A program made the position numbers and the translations under genes. This document shows, piece after piece, positions 34,864-44,451 of a DNA stretch of 48,475 nt. Source of the stretch: Planctomycetales bacterium (GTDB taxonomy: Bacteria; Planctomycetota; Phycisphaerae; Sedimentisphaerales; Anaerohalosphaeraceae); the NCBI GenBank assembly GCA_022615575.1, contig JAKEGM010000144.1, positions 1 to 48,475 on the forward strand. Reading direction: 5' to 3'. The notes below the pieces were generated by a model, which saw only the letters and a list, made by a program, of their open reading frames with translations, ran no database searches and was not told where the DNA came from. How positions within the stretch are numbered: position 1 is the stretch's first letter; each line of letters opens with the position of its first letter.

Positions 34864-35149
34864 AATGAGATGTTCAAGAGAGGTACGAGCGTCGAAATCC
34901 GTCCCTAAAAACGTCTTTTATGGGTCGTTACGTTTTTCAGGGTGTGTGTGTGGTGCGGCGTTGCCGCTAACAAGGGGGGATCAGGAGAAAGCAAATGCTT
35001 TCGGTGTTTCGGAAAGAGAAGATTTCTTCAGAAGGCCGTCAATCCCTGTTTTCTTATCTATCTCCAGAGAAAAATATCCCAATGGACTGCGCAGGTGTTC
35101 TGCGCAGCTTTTGACATAAGAACGAACTAAATTTTATGGGAGAATTAAA
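34864..35149 (+). promoter_or_regulatory. Long structured 5' leader
   Basis: Two strong hairpins: CCCTAAAAACGT (34903-34914) with ACGTTTTTCAGGG (34930-34942, one bulge), and CTGCGCAG-GTGTT-CTGCGCAG (35087-35107) followed by CTTTTG, like a weak terminator. The short open frames inside (34856-35119, 34942-35130) are not protein-like. It matches no riboswitch class I can recognise. Confidence 0.45.
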
Positions 35150-37489
35150 ATGAAGAATGTGCTGTATCTTTTAATGCTGTTTGCTGTTTGTGCCTCTGTG
35201 ACGGCCGGTTTTTCCTATTCGGTCGGCGGAAAGGTGTACACCTCCGGGACAGGAACCGTTGTACCGAATGCGACAGTTACATTCGAGATCGAATTTGTGC
35301 CCGGATCCAACATCTGGACCAACGCTTCGACAATCACGGCCAATGATGGGTCCTATTCCTTCAGCACCACCTCGGATACCGACCCCAAGGGCAAGAATAT
35401 GCGGCTCAAGGCGTCCAAGAATTTTCTTGCTGGCGGCAAAACGTGGGTATGTGCCGGTTATTCGGAAACATGGGACATCTGGATGTCGTCCACAGTCGGT
35501 ATCAATCCAGATCTGTCGGTCGTAGTTGAACCATCCCATTTTGCTCATGTCGGCACACAATTACCGGTCACCACGGTGGCCTATCTGGATCAGACCGGCA
35601 TGTCGGTTGAAGTCCAGCAGTTTGTGGTTAAGCTGGCGTGGAATCCGGCTCAAATGGATCTGGCACGTGTCCAACGCTCACTGGATTCATTTTTTGATGT
35701 TACCGACTTTGTTTTTACCGGCCCCGGTTCGGCTGATGTTTATGGGCAAGCTCCGTGGCCGGTGTCAATCCCGCCGATTGTGCCGGAGTCGTTTTTTGAT
35801 GTGTTCTTTGATGTGATTCTGCCGCCGGAATCTATGCCCGCCATCTCAACAGTAACGGTGTCTGATAAGTCGGAATTGTATGATGGCGTGATGGAAATGC
35901 ATTATCCTTATCAGCATCAGAGCGAGTATTTGCTCGGTGAACCGGAAAAATGCAAGGCGGGTTTTCTGATTGACAGCTACCATGAATGGGAAGAGGCATT
36001 GAATGCATCACGGCCGCAGGCCAACATCCGCCCGGCAACGGAGACCCATTGGCAGCAGTATATGAACTACTGGAACGACCCGCTGACAGAAAAAGATGGT
36101 ATGCCGTATCCGCCCAGTACATTTATCCCCGCTGCCTGGCCTGATGGGATGCTGTACGTTTACGGCGGAGGCGGAGGCGGCGGCATGCCGGAGGATGCCG
36201 GTCTTGTGATGGCGTGGGGTACAAATCCCCCGCCGCAGGAAGGCAACTATGCTTCCGCATGGCAATGGGATTACGGACTGGACCCGGATTTGTCCAACTG
36301 CACGATTCAGGTTACCGTTTCTCCGATGACACCCAACATCAATATTGTGTCGTTTTCGATTGTGGACATTGCCAACCGGATGCGGACATGGTGGTGGAGT
36401 GTTCCAGCGGCTATTCCGTCGGGAGGCCCGACAACCGTCAAGATTAATACGGCCATTGCGGGCATCGGCGCCGCTACGCCGCCGGCAACGGGATATATGA
36501 ATGTACCGGGCTTTGACATCACCCAATCGCAGTTCTTTGATGTGGATGAAAACTTCCAGTACATTTTCGGGCAGCAGCCGGTACCCCCGCCCGGACAGCA
36601 GGTTTTTGTCTATGGATGGAACTACTGGCACAACCTGCTGGTCACAAAAAATACACAGGCGTATAAAGGCACGTGGCCCAAGTATTCACAGCCGCCGGTG
36701 GTGCTGGACCCGAATGATACTGTACCGATGATTTCCGGCTGGGATGAAATCTCCGTTTACAAGCCGGGGCAATGGCCCATCATGGCCGACGATTGGGTCT
36801 GCCTGGATGAGCGGCCTGTTACAGACATTCACTGGTGGGGCTCGTTCAAGGGTTGGATGCAGCCGTATCTGCCGCCGGTGCTGCCCAAGGCATTCCATCT
36901 GGGCATCTGGACAGATGTGCCCGTCGGTCCGAATGAACAGTTCAGCCATCCGGGAACACTCATCTGGGAGCACGTTTGCGATAACTGGGTGTGGAATTTT
37001 GCCGGATATGATCTAGATCCAAGGTGTAATTATCCGGGAATGCCGTGCGAGAAAAACGAGGCCTGCTTCCAGTTTAATCAGCTTCTCAGCGAAGACGATT
37101 GGTTCTTCCAGAAACCCAGCGAGGATCCGGACCATCCGAATATTTACTGGCTCAGCATTGCGGCGATTTACGACGACAACGCAACTATTATGAATCCGTG
37201 GGGCTGGAAGACCCGTCCGCACCTGTTCAACGATGATGCGGTTCGGATTTTCATGACGACCGATGGCATCTGGCCACCCAATGTTGGTTCGGTCTATGGC
37301 AACGGCATCCCTGTCCAGATTCCGGAATATCCGGATCCCGAGGGCGAAACATGGGATTTGGCCTTTGAACTGACGACAAATAAGAAACCGCCCTGCCATA
37401 ATCTGGATGGCGATATCAACCATGACTGCATCGTGGACTTGAAAGATTTTGCGGATATGGCAAGCGATTGGCTCAAGACCTCGTCATAA
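35150..37489 (+). CDS. Large secreted protein with a C-terminal dockerin-like repeat
   Basis: 779 residues. Signal peptide MKNVLYLLMLFAVCASVTAG. Residues 22-105 resemble a carboxypeptidase-regulatory sandwich (VGGKVYTSGTGTVVPNATVT, then ITANDGSYSFSTTSDTDPKG). About 125-245 looks cohesin- or Ig-like. The large centre (270-740) is rich in Trp, Pro and Asp with no enzyme signature I recognise. The end, LDGDINHDCIVDLKDFADMA followed by SDWLK, is a single dockerin-type EF-hand loop (DGDINHDCIVDLKD), a common C-terminal tag in Phycisphaerae secreted proteins. ATG 35150 has GGGAGAA 7 bases upstream. It is probably exported and surface-attached or protein-bound; the function is unknown. Confidence 0.85.
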   Translation: MKNVLYLLMLFAVCASVTAGFSYSVGGKVYTSGTGTVVPNATVTFEIEFVPGSNIWTNASTITANDGSYSFSTTSDTDPKGKNMRLKASKNFLAGGKTWVCAGYSETWDIWMSSTVGINPDLSVVVEPSHFAHVGTQLPVTTVAYLDQTGMSVEVQQFVVKLAWNPAQMDLARVQRSLDSFFDVTDFVFTGPGSADVYGQAPWPVSIPPIVPESFFDVFFDVILPPESMPAISTVTVSDKSELYDGVMEMHYPYQHQSEYLLGEPEKCKAGFLIDSYHEWEEALNASRPQANIRPATETHWQQYMNYWNDPLTEKDGMPYPPSTFIPAAWPDGMLYVYGGGGGGGMPEDAGLVMAWGTNPPPQEGNYASAWQWDYGLDPDLSNCTIQVTVSPMTPNINIVSFSIVDIANRMRTWWWSVPAAIPSGGPTTVKINTAIAGIGAATPPATGYMNVPGFDITQSQFFDVDENFQYIFGQQPVPPPGQQVFVYGWNYWHNLLVTKNTQAYKGTWPKYSQPPVVLDPNDTVPMISGWDEISVYKPGQWPIMADDWVCLDERPVTDIHWWGSFKGWMQPYLPPVLPKAFHLGIWTDVPVGPNEQFSHPGTLIWEHVCDNWVWNFAGYDLDPRCNYPGMPCEKNEACFQFNQLLSEDDWFFQKPSEDPDHPNIYWLSIAAIYDDNATIMNPWGWKTRPHLFNDDAVRIFMTTDGIWPPNVGSVYGNGIPVQIPEYPDPEGETWDLAFELTTNKKPPCHNLDGDINHDCIVDLKDFADMASDWLKTSS

Positions 37490-37499
37490 GCCGTCAAAA

Positions 37500-37519
37500 C
37501 GGGGGCATGAAAACCCCCG
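37500..37519 (+). terminator. Short GC hairpin after the dockerin-like gene
   Basis: CGGGGG-CATGAAAA-CCCCCG starts 11 bases past the stop. It has no T tract and sits just before the main terminator. Confidence 0.4.
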
Positions 37520-37545
37520 AACCTGTGAGTGTTTTGTTATAGAGA

Positions 37546-37575
37546 GGCCGATACCCGTGGGGTATCGGCCTTTTA
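37546..37575 (+). terminator. Rho-independent terminator of the dockerin-like gene
   Basis: Perfect 11-base stem GGCCGATACCC-GTG-GGGTATCGGCC followed by TTTT. Confidence 0.9.
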
Positions 37576-37676
37576 ACAACCGATTTTCCGCTGTTTGGAA
37601 ATTAGGTCTTGATTTTTTCACGTCTTTTCGTATCGTAGGACCCCTATACCAGGTAAAAAATACGGAGAGACCTTCT

Positions 37677-38879
37677 ATGACCAACAGTACCATTACCGCC
37701 CCGAAAGGGTTTTTGGCGGCGGGGCTGCACTGCGGCATCAAAGAGTCCGGCCGTCCGGACCTGGCGCTGGTGTATTGTCCGACAGGCGCCCGGGCGGCGG
37801 CGGTCTTTACCACCAATGCCATCCAGTCAGCGGCGGTAACCGTCTGCAAGCAGCATCTCGCCGGCGGTTCCATCTGTGCCGCCGTCATCAACAGCGGCAA
37901 CGCCAACACCTGCACCGGCGTCAAAGGACTGGCTGCGGCCAAAACAATGTGCAGCAGGGTTGCCGGGGAATTAAAGATTCATACCGAACAGGTCTTGATC
38001 GCATCGACCGGCATCATCGGCCATCAGCTCCCCCTCCCGAAAATTACCGCCGGCATTACTCAGGCCGCTCAGCAGTTAGGCGAGAGTCGAACTGCCGGAC
38101 AAAATTTTGCCCATGCAATTATGACCACGGACACCCGCTGCAAACAGGCGATTCGCACCGCGGATATCGACGGCAAAACCGTCACGCTGGCGGGTACCGC
38201 CAAAGGCGCAGGCATGATCGGCCCCAATATGGCCACGACCATCAGCGTTGTTACCACCGACATCGCTATCAGCAAGCCCTTATTGGCAAAGGCCTTCAAA
38301 AACGCTATCGGAGTTTCTCTAAACCGCCTGACCGTGGACGGCCATCAGAGCACCAACGATACGGCCATGATACTGGCATCCGGTCTTGCGGAAAACAGCC
38401 CCATCAAAACACAGGACGCCGGCTATCGCCGTTTTGAACGTGTATTGGCGGATTTATGCAGCGATTTGGCCAAACAAATGGCCCTGGACGCCGAGGGCGC
38501 TACCCGGATGTTCAAGGTCGAAGTCAACGGCGCCTCCAAGCAAGATGATGCCCTCAAGGCCGCCCGCGCGGTCGCCAATTATGATTTGGTCAAATGCGCT
38601 ATTCACGGCGGCGATCCCAACTGGGGACGAATTATCTGCGCAGTCGGCTCCAGCGGCGTAAAACTTGACCCCGAAAAACTGTCATGCAAAATCGGCCCTG
38701 TTTTCGTCTTTCGCCGTGGAAAACCGACAAAATTTAACGCCAAAAAGGTTTCGGATATTATTTGTCGAAAAGAACACACAATCACCGTTGATCTTGGTGT
38801 CGGGAAATACCACGATTTCTGTTACGGCTGCGATCTGGGCAGGGACTATGTGACAATCAATGCGGATTATCACACCTAA
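37677..38879 (+). CDS. argJ: Glutamate N-acetyltransferase / amino-acid acetyltransferase (ArgJ)
   Basis: 400 residues from ATG 37677, with GGAGAG 7 bases upstream; the open frame extends 76 codons further but through the terminator and promoter. ArgJ transfers acetyl from N-acetylornithine to glutamate in the cyclic arginine pathway, and some forms also use acetyl-CoA. The self-cleavage site is intact: KGAGMIGPNMAT with cleavage expected between A186 and T187, T187 being the nucleophile. STGIIG (110-115) supplies the oxyanion residues. INSGNANTCTG and GDPNWGR are further family marks. TTGATT-N16-TATCGT upstream (about 37611-37638) may be its promoter. No other arg biosynthesis gene is adjacent. 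Confidence 0.95.
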   Translation: MTNSTITAPKGFLAAGLHCGIKESGRPDLALVYCPTGARAAAVFTTNAIQSAAVTVCKQHLAGGSICAAVINSGNANTCTGVKGLAAAKTMCSRVAGELKIHTEQVLIASTGIIGHQLPLPKITAGITQAAQQLGESRTAGQNFAHAIMTTDTRCKQAIRTADIDGKTVTLAGTAKGAGMIGPNMATTISVVTTDIAISKPLLAKAFKNAIGVSLNRLTVDGHQSTNDTAMILASGLAENSPIKTQDAGYRRFERVLADLCSDLAKQMALDAEGATRMFKVEVNGASKQDDALKAARAVANYDLVKCAIHGGDPNWGRIICAVGSSGVKLDPEKLSCKIGPVFVFRRGKPTKFNAKKVSDIICRKEHTITVDLGVGKYHDFCYGCDLGRDYVTINADYHT

Positions 38880-38960
38880 GTGGCTCAATAACCGCCATTT
38901 AAGGTGTTTGCGGCGGTCAAAATGCCCACCCGGGGCAAAATCTCAATGAATCAATTGAAA

Positions 38961-39006
38961 AACCTTTATAAAAAAAGGTTGAAAACGGTCTCGTAATCGA
39001 TACACT
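38961..39006 (+). promoter_or_regulatory. Promoter of hppA with an overlapping dyad
   Basis: TTGAAA (38979-38984), 16-base spacer, TACACT (39001-39006). AACCTTT (38961-38967) and AAAGGTT (38974-38980) form a 7-base dyad touching the -35 box, a possible operator or hairpin. Confidence 0.55.
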
Positions 39007-39063
39007 GTGTGCAATTTTAAATCAAATTCTTCATTTTACTTAAACTTTGAAAGGAAACAAGAA

Positions 39064-41490
39064 GTGAAAGGATTATTAAAATTTGGAGCATTGGGGCTGC
39101 CTTTGCTGGCGCTCTCGGTAACTGCCATGGCGGCAGAGGACACCGCCCAAGCCGTAGCGTCTGTCGCCGGCAACAGCGACGGGATGATTCAACTGGTCTG
39201 GTGGCTGGCTCCTGTCAGTTCGGTATTGGCCATTGTGTTTGCCTACTATTTCTATAAGAAGATGATGGCCGCTCCGGCCGGCAACGCAAAGATGGTTGAG
39301 ATTGCCATGGCCGTCCGCGAAGGCGCATTTGCCTATCTCAGACGGCAGTACTCGGTCGTCGGATTTATTTTCATCATACTGCTGGTTATTTTCAGCATTT
39401 TGGCTTACTTCGGCGTCCAGAACCCGTTTGTGCCTATAGCGTTTCTGACCGGCGGTTTCTTCAGCGGTCTGTGCGGCTTCCTCGGTATGAACACCGCCAC
39501 TAATGCCTCATCGCGTACAGCACAAGGCGCCAGCGAAGGGCTTAATCGGGGTCTTCAGGTCGCCTTCCGTTCGGGCGCCGTGATGGGCCTGGTCGTTGTC
39601 GGCTTCGGCATGCTGGATATTTCGCTGTGGTACTGGCTGCTGGACCAGCTGATTTATTCCGCTGAACACATGCAGACCGGATTGAAACTGTTCGGCGTAA
39701 CGCTGGTGCATGCCGGAATGAACCCGGATCACAAATTGGCGGAAATCACAACGACAATGATTACCTTCGGCATGGGCGCTTCAACGCAGGCCCTGTTTGC
39801 CCGTGTCGGCGGCGGCATCTATACCAAGGCGGCGGATGTTGGCGCCGACCTGGTCGGTAAAGTCGAAGCCGGTATTCCCGAAGACGACCCGCGCAACCCC
39901 GCTACGATTGCAGACAATGTCGGCGATAACGTCGGCGACGTAGCCGGTATGGGCGCTGACCTGTACGAAAGCTATTGCGGCTCGATTCTGGCAACCTGTG
40001 CATTGGGCGCAACATTGCCTGCCATCGCTGTAACGATGAGCGGCATCAGCCCGCTGAAGGCCGTGATGGCCCCGATGATTGTGGCCGGCGTCGGCAATCT
40101 GCTGTCCATTATAGGCATCTTTATGGTCCGCTGCAAAGAAGAAGCGACGCAGAAAAATCTGCTGCGGTCTTTGTTCATCGGCACCTTCGGAAGTTCATTT
40201 TTTATCTTGATTGCCATGGCGATTATGGCCTACATCGGCTGGATTACGTGGGGCGTATTTGGGTCCATCATAGCCGGTCTGCTGACGGGCGTCATTATCG
40301 GCCAGCTAACGGAATACTACACCTCCGATGAATACAAGCCCACCCGGGGCATTGCCGATCAGGCCGTCATGGGACCCGCGACTGTCATTATTGACGGCTT
40401 CGCGACAGGAATGCTCTCCAGCGCCCTGCCGGTAGTCGTCATCTGTGCCGGTATTCTGGCGGCGTTTATTTTTGCCGGCGGTCTTCAAAACTTCTCTCTG
40501 GGTCTGTACGGTATCGGCTTTGCCGCAGTCGGTATGCTTTCGACGCTGGGCGTTACCCTGGCCACCGACGCTTACGGTCCGATCGCCGACAACGCAGGCG
40601 GAAATGCGGAAATGGCCGGTCTGGGACCGGAAGTTCGCAAACGGACGGACGCTTTGGATTCACTGGGCAACACCACCGCCGCCACCGGCAAGGGGTTTGC
40701 CATTGGCTCAGCCGCTTTGACGGCATTGGCCCTGCTGGCGGCCTATATTGAAGAAATCCGCATCTGGATTCAGCGGCTTGCAGGCGACGGCATCTATAAA
40801 GTGGGCAATGTTGAGTTCACCGCCGAATCGGTCAAGGCCGCATCCGTTGACCAACTGGCCGCTGCGATGAACCTGTCAATTTTGAACCCCAAACTGTTGT
40901 GCGGCCTGTTCCTCGGTTCGATGATGGCATTCCTGTTCTGTGCCCTGTCCATGAAGGCCGTGGGACGTGCGGCCGGGGCGATGGTTGAAGAAGTTCGCCG
41001 GCAGTTCAGGGAAAAACCGGGCATTATGAAAGGCACGGACAAGCCGGATTATGCCCGCTGTGTTTCGATTTCAACAGCCGGCGCTCAGCGTGAAATGATT
41101 CTGCCCAGTTTGCTGGCAATTATTGTACCGGTAGCAACCGGTTTAATACTGGGAGTTTCCGGCGTGATTGGTCTGACGGCAGGCGGTGCGGCTTGCGGTT
41201 TTGTGCTGGCCGTAACACTGAATAACGCCGGCGGCGCATGGGACAATGCCAAGAAGTACATCGAAAAAGGCGCTCATGGCGGCAAGAAGCTCCCGGACGG
41301 CAGCAAGAACCCCGTTCATGCCGCAGCCGTGGTTGGTGATACTGTCGGCGACCCGTTCAAGGATACCTCCGGCCCCAGCTTGAACATTCTGATCAAGCTG
41401 ATGACGATGGTCTGTGTCGTATTTGCCGGTGTGGTCGTTAAGTTCTCACCCATTATTGCCCAATGGCTGCACCTGGGAACGAATTATTGA
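39064..41490 (+). CDS. hppA: Membrane-bound ion-translocating pyrophosphatase, K+-dependent type
   Basis: 808 residues from GTG 39064 (AAAGGAAA about 7 bases upstream); the frame opens earlier at 39007, but only across the promoter. It couples pyrophosphate hydrolysis to H+ and/or Na+ pumping with 16 helices. Catalytic signatures are intact: [20 protein letters not shown] and [36 protein letters not shown] near 510-530 and [19 protein letters not shown] at the end. At the position that separates K+-dependent from K+-independent enzymes it reads [10 protein letters not shown] (Ala539, Gly542), not GNTTKA, indicating the K+-dependent class. The pumped ion cannot be settled by eye. An N-terminal signal-like helix ([14 protein letters not shown]) precedes the core. 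It would let an anaerobe recover energy from biosynthetic pyrophosphate. Confidence 0.95.
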   Translation: MKGLLKFGALGLPLLALSVTAMAAEDTAQAVASVAGNSDGMIQLVWWLAPVSSVLAIVFAYYFYKKMMAAPAGNAKMVEIAMAVREGAFAYLRRQYSVVGFIFIILLVIFSILAYFGVQNPFVPIAFLTGGFFSGLCGFLGMNTATNASSRTAQGASEGLNRGLQVAFRSGAVMGLVVVGFGMLDISLWYWLLDQLIYSAEHMQTGLKLFGVTLVHAGMNPDHKLAEITTTMITFGMGASTQALFARVGGGIYTKAADVGADLVGKVEAGIPEDDPRNPATIADNVGDNVGDVAGMGADLYESYCGSILATCALGATLPAIAVTMSGISPLKAVMAPMIVAGVGNLLSIIGIFMVRCKEEATQKNLLRSLFIGTFGSSFFILIAMAIMAYIGWITWGVFGSIIAGLLTGVIIGQLTEYYTSDEYKPTRGIADQAVMGPATVIIDGFATGMLSSALPVVVICAGILAAFIFAGGLQNFSLGLYGIGFAAVGMLSTLGVTLATDAYGPIADNAGGNAEMAGLGPEVRKRTDALDSLGNTTAATGKGFAIGSAALTALALLAAYIEEIRIWIQRLAGDGIYKVGNVEFTAESVKAASVDQLAAAMNLSILNPKLLCGLFLGSMMAFLFCALSMKAVGRAAGAMVEEVRRQFREKPGIMKGTDKPDYARCVSISTAGAQREMILPSLLAIIVPVATGLILGVSGVIGLTAGGAACGFVLAVTLNNAGGAWDNAKKYIEKGAHGGKKLPDGSKNPVHAAAVVGDTVGDPFKDTSGPSLNILIKLMTMVCVVFAGVVVKFSPIIAQWLHLGTNY

Positions 41491-41521
41491 TTGACGCTCG
41501 ATTGATTATCGATTAGCTTAC

Positions 41522-41557
41522 GGGAGCGTCTCCCATTTGATGGGGACGCTCCTATTT
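41522..41557 (+). terminator. Rho-independent terminator after hppA
   Basis: GGAGCGTC-TCCCAT..ATGGGG-ACGCTCC forms a nearly perfect 14-base stem followed by TATTTT. Confidence 0.85.
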
Positions 41558-41579
41558 TCTTTATTCTGACAGAAAAACA

Positions 41580-41993
41580 ATGAAAGAAACCCCAAAAAAG
41601 ACAACCAAAAAGAAACCGTCAAAAGCAGCCGCCAAGGCACCTAAATGGTCCTCTGACAAGGAGCTAGCGCTGGCGGCGGCCCGTATCGCCCGTGAACGGC
41701 ACTGCACCGACATTACGGTTTTGGACCTGACGGGAATCAGTCCGGCGACCAACTATTTTGTGATCGCTACCGGCACCAGCAACCGGCAGAGCCGCACCGT
41801 GGCCGATGAAATCTCGCAGGAAGCCAAGAAGCAGGGACATCGGCGATTCGGCATCGCCGGCTATGAGCATGGCCAGTGGATTCTGCTGGATTTTGTCACG
41901 GTGGTGGTGCATATCTTCGACGCCGAACACCGGGACTATTACAATCTTGAGATGCTCTGGGGCGATGCGAAGCAATTGACGATTGACGACTGA
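41580..41993 (+). CDS. rsfS: Ribosomal silencing factor RsfS (Iojap family)
   Basis: 137 residues. A Lys-rich start (MKETPKKTTKKKPSKAAAKA) precedes the conserved core: ITVLDLTGISPATNYFVIAT, GTSNRQSRTVADEI, YEHGQWILLDFVTVVVHIFD and RDYYNLEMLWGDA. RsfS binds uL14 and keeps ribosomal subunits apart in starvation. The last residues (KQLTIDD) and the stop are read from a TTGACGATTGACGACTGACG repeat of the dispersed intergenic kind. argS begins 11 bases later, so the two are probably co-transcribed. Confidence 0.93.
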   Translation: MKETPKKTTKKKPSKAAAKAPKWSSDKELALAAARIARERHCTDITVLDLTGISPATNYFVIATGTSNRQSRTVADEISQEAKKQGHRRFGIAGYEHGQWILLDFVTVVVHIFDAEHRDYYNLEMLWGDAKQLTIDD

Positions 41994-42004
41994 CGACCGG
42001 AACA

Positions 42005-43771
42005 ATGAAACGACTTGCCGATATTCTGGAACAAAGGATTTCCGCCGCTCTGCAAAAAGTAACCGGGCAGGCGTTTGCGGCAATGGTGCGTGTGGCGGCT
42101 GAACCGAAATTCGGCGATTATCAGGCCAACGGTGTAATGGCCGCAGCCAAACAAGCCAAAACGAACCCCCGGCAGTTGGCAGAACAGGTCGTCGCGGCTT
42201 TGGATATTCAGGATATTTGCGAAAAACCTGAAATCGCCGGGCCGGGATTTATCAATCTGCGTCTAAAAGACAGTTTTCTCGCCGCCCGATTGCTTGAAAT
42301 GAACACCGACAAAGACCGGCTGGGTGTCGAAAAAACCGACACGCCCCAAACCGTCGTCGTCGATTACTCCGGCCCCAACATCGCCAAACAAATGCACGTC
42401 GGCCACCTCCGCAGCACCATCATCGGCGACTGCATCGCCCGGATGTACGACTTCGAAGGCCACACCGTCATCCGCCAAAACCACATCGGCGACTGGGGAA
42501 CCCAATTCGGTATGCTTTGCGCTCTTTTTGACGAGAGATTTTTACAAATAAGTGATGTAACTCCTACAAGAAAAATATTGGGTGAACTCGAAGCCTTTTA
42601 CATAGAAGCGAAAAAAAGATTCGACTCAGATGAACAATTTGCAAACACTGCTCGTTTTGCCGTAGCTGGTTTGCACTCTGGAGAAGGACCATGGCGTACA
42701 TACTGGGAAAGTATAGTAAGAGAATCTGAAAGGCACTACTGTGAAATCTATGAAAAACTTTCTGTGACTTTAAAAGACAAAGATATTCGAGGCGAAAGTT
42801 TTTACGCCGACAAATTGGCGGATGTTGTCCAAACCTTGAAACAAAATGGGCTGGCGGTGGAGTCGGAGGGGGCGATTTGTATTTTCCCGGAAGGATTTAA
42901 GAATAAAGAAGGCGAGCCGCTCCCTGTTATTATTCAGAAGTCCGATGGGGCGTTTTTGTACGCCACGACGGATTTGGCCGCCCTGCAGTTTCGCGTTCAG
43001 GAACTGCACGCCGACACGATTATCTATGTAACCGACGCCCGGCAGGCCCAGCATTTTGCGATGCTGTTTGCCGTCGCCAAAATGGCGGGCTGGACGGATG
43101 ATACCATTGAACTGATGCACATTACCTTCGGCACCATGCTGGGCGAGGACGGCACGCCCTTTAAAACCCGCACCGGCGGAACGGTCAAGCTCAAGGACCT
43201 GCTCGATGAAGCCGTGCAGCGGGCTGCCGCCGTCGTGGAAGCAAAAAATCCCGACCTGCCCGCCGAACAGAAAGCATCAATCGCCCGCGCCGTCGGCATC
43301 GGCGCGGTCAAATACGCCGACTACTCCAACAACCGCAACAGCGATTACATCTTCAGCTTCGACAAAATGCTCGCGATGGAAGGCAACACCGCCCCGTATA
43401 TGCAGTACGCCTACGCCCGCATCAAGTCCATCGAGCGCAAGGCGGCGGGCAAAGATGTTGATATCGAAGGCGAACTGGCGGGCATCACAACGCTGACCTT
43501 TACGGACGAGGCCGAAAAAGACCTGGCCAAGCTGCTGATTCGCTACGACCAGGCGATTGACGCTGCCGTGCGGGAATGCCGCCCCAACTATCTGACCGGC
43601 TACCTGTACGACCTGTCACAGGCGTTCAGCCGGTTTTACAGCGCATGTCCAGTTTTACAGGCGGATGCCCGACAGCGCCCCCTGCGGCTGCTGCTGTGTG
43701 ATCTAACCGCACGCACGATTCGGCACGGCTTGAGTGAGTTGCTGGGCATTGAGGTCGTTGAGCAAATGTAG
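42005..43771 (+). CDS. argS: Arginyl-tRNA synthetase
   Basis: 588 residues, normal for ArgRS. The class I HIGH motif is HVGH (131-134) in SGPNIAKQMHVGHLRSTIIG. There is no canonical KMSKS, as usual for this family; FKTRTGGTVKLKDLLDEA occupies the place. The C-terminal anticodon-binding helical domain has MQYAYARIKSIERKA and LSQAFSRFYSACPVL. The block 42525-42790 is much poorer in GC than the flanks (about 38% against 60-65% by hand count) and uses AGA and ATA codons that the rest avoids, although the frame is intact. This looks like a recombined segment. Confidence 0.95.
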   Translation: MKRLADILEQRISAALQKVTGQAFAAMVRVAAEPKFGDYQANGVMAAAKQAKTNPRQLAEQVVAALDIQDICEKPEIAGPGFINLRLKDSFLAARLLEMNTDKDRLGVEKTDTPQTVVVDYSGPNIAKQMHVGHLRSTIIGDCIARMYDFEGHTVIRQNHIGDWGTQFGMLCALFDERFLQISDVTPTRKILGELEAFYIEAKKRFDSDEQFANTARFAVAGLHSGEGPWRTYWESIVRESERHYCEIYEKLSVTLKDKDIRGESFYADKLADVVQTLKQNGLAVESEGAICIFPEGFKNKEGEPLPVIIQKSDGAFLYATTDLAALQFRVQELHADTIIYVTDARQAQHFAMLFAVAKMAGWTDDTIELMHITFGTMLGEDGTPFKTRTGGTVKLKDLLDEAVQRAAAVVEAKNPDLPAEQKASIARAVGIGAVKYADYSNNRNSDYIFSFDKMLAMEGNTAPYMQYAYARIKSIERKAAGKDVDIEGELAGITTLTFTDEAEKDLAKLLIRYDQAIDAAVRECRPNYLTGYLYDLSQAFSRFYSACPVLQADARQRPLRLLLCDLTARTIRHGLSELLGIEVVEQM

Positions 43772-43781
43772 GAGCCGCGGT

Positions 43782-44189
43782 ATGAAAGTGATAAACGAAC
43801 CTCTTTCCGTCAAAACGCACAAGCGAAACGAGATGATTGATATCACCGCAGACGTAGCGGACATCGTCGCCAAAAGCGGCATTGATATCGGAATGGTTAC
43901 AGTCTTCTGCCCCCACACAACCGCCGCCGTTACTATCAACGAAAACACCGACCCGGATGTGACGCACGATATTCTCCTGACCCTGGAGGAATTGATTCCA
44001 CATCTGCGCAAAGGATACCGGCACAACGAAGGCAATAGCGACGCCCATGTGAAATCCTCGCTGTTCGGCGTCAGTCAAACCGTGTACATTCAAAACGGAG
44101 GGTTGAAGTTAGGCACTTGGCAGGCAATTTACTTCTGCGAATTTGACGGCCCACGGCATCGAAACGTCCATCTTTCGATCTTCGGCTAA
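43782..44189 (+). CDS. yjbQ: YjbQ family protein (UPF0047)
   Basis: 135 residues from ATG 43782, with GGAG 8 bases upstream, 10 bases after argS. Conserved marks: TVFCPHTTAAVTINEN (the HTT triad), RHNEGNSDAHVKSSLFG and LKLGTWQAIYFCEFDGPRHR. The family is a small trimeric beta fold; E. coli YjbQ has a weak thiamine-phosphate-synthase activity, but the true role is not established. Confidence 0.93.
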   Translation: MKVINEPLSVKTHKRNEMIDITADVADIVAKSGIDIGMVTVFCPHTTAAVTINENTDPDVTHDILLTLEELIPHLRKGYRHNEGNSDAHVKSSLFGVSQTVYIQNGGLKLGTWQAIYFCEFDGPRHRNVHLSIFG

Positions 44190-44219
44190 AGATTGTACTT
44201 CCGTAATGCGCAAAAAAAT

Positions 44220-44274
44220 GGCGAGGACAGCGGCTCCGTCTGGGGGGGAAAACGGACAGCCACTTCGCCTCGCC
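44220..44274 (+). terminator. Nested hairpin downstream of yjbQ, terminator or structured RNA
   Basis: Outer stem GGCGAGG (44220-44226) with CCTCGCC (44268-44274) encloses GGCTCCGT..ACGGACAGCC. It has no T tract after it, so a simple intrinsic terminator is not certain. Confidence 0.4.
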
Positions 44275-44451
44275 GAGGATTATAGTAAAGTCAGGTTATC
44301 CCGACCTGCCATTCTACTCACATCACTATATCGACATTTCTGTAAGTTGTCAATGGTGTTTTCGTAAAAAAGAACAAAAAAAGATTTATTTCTGTATTAT
44401 GTATATCTTTATATACACATATAGACATTAGTGCCGTTCTGACGTTTGCGC

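Noticed and set aside
34856-35130. Two overlapping short plus-strand frames before the dockerin-like gene
   Set aside because: They lie in the structured leader, lack ribosome sites and look non-coding.
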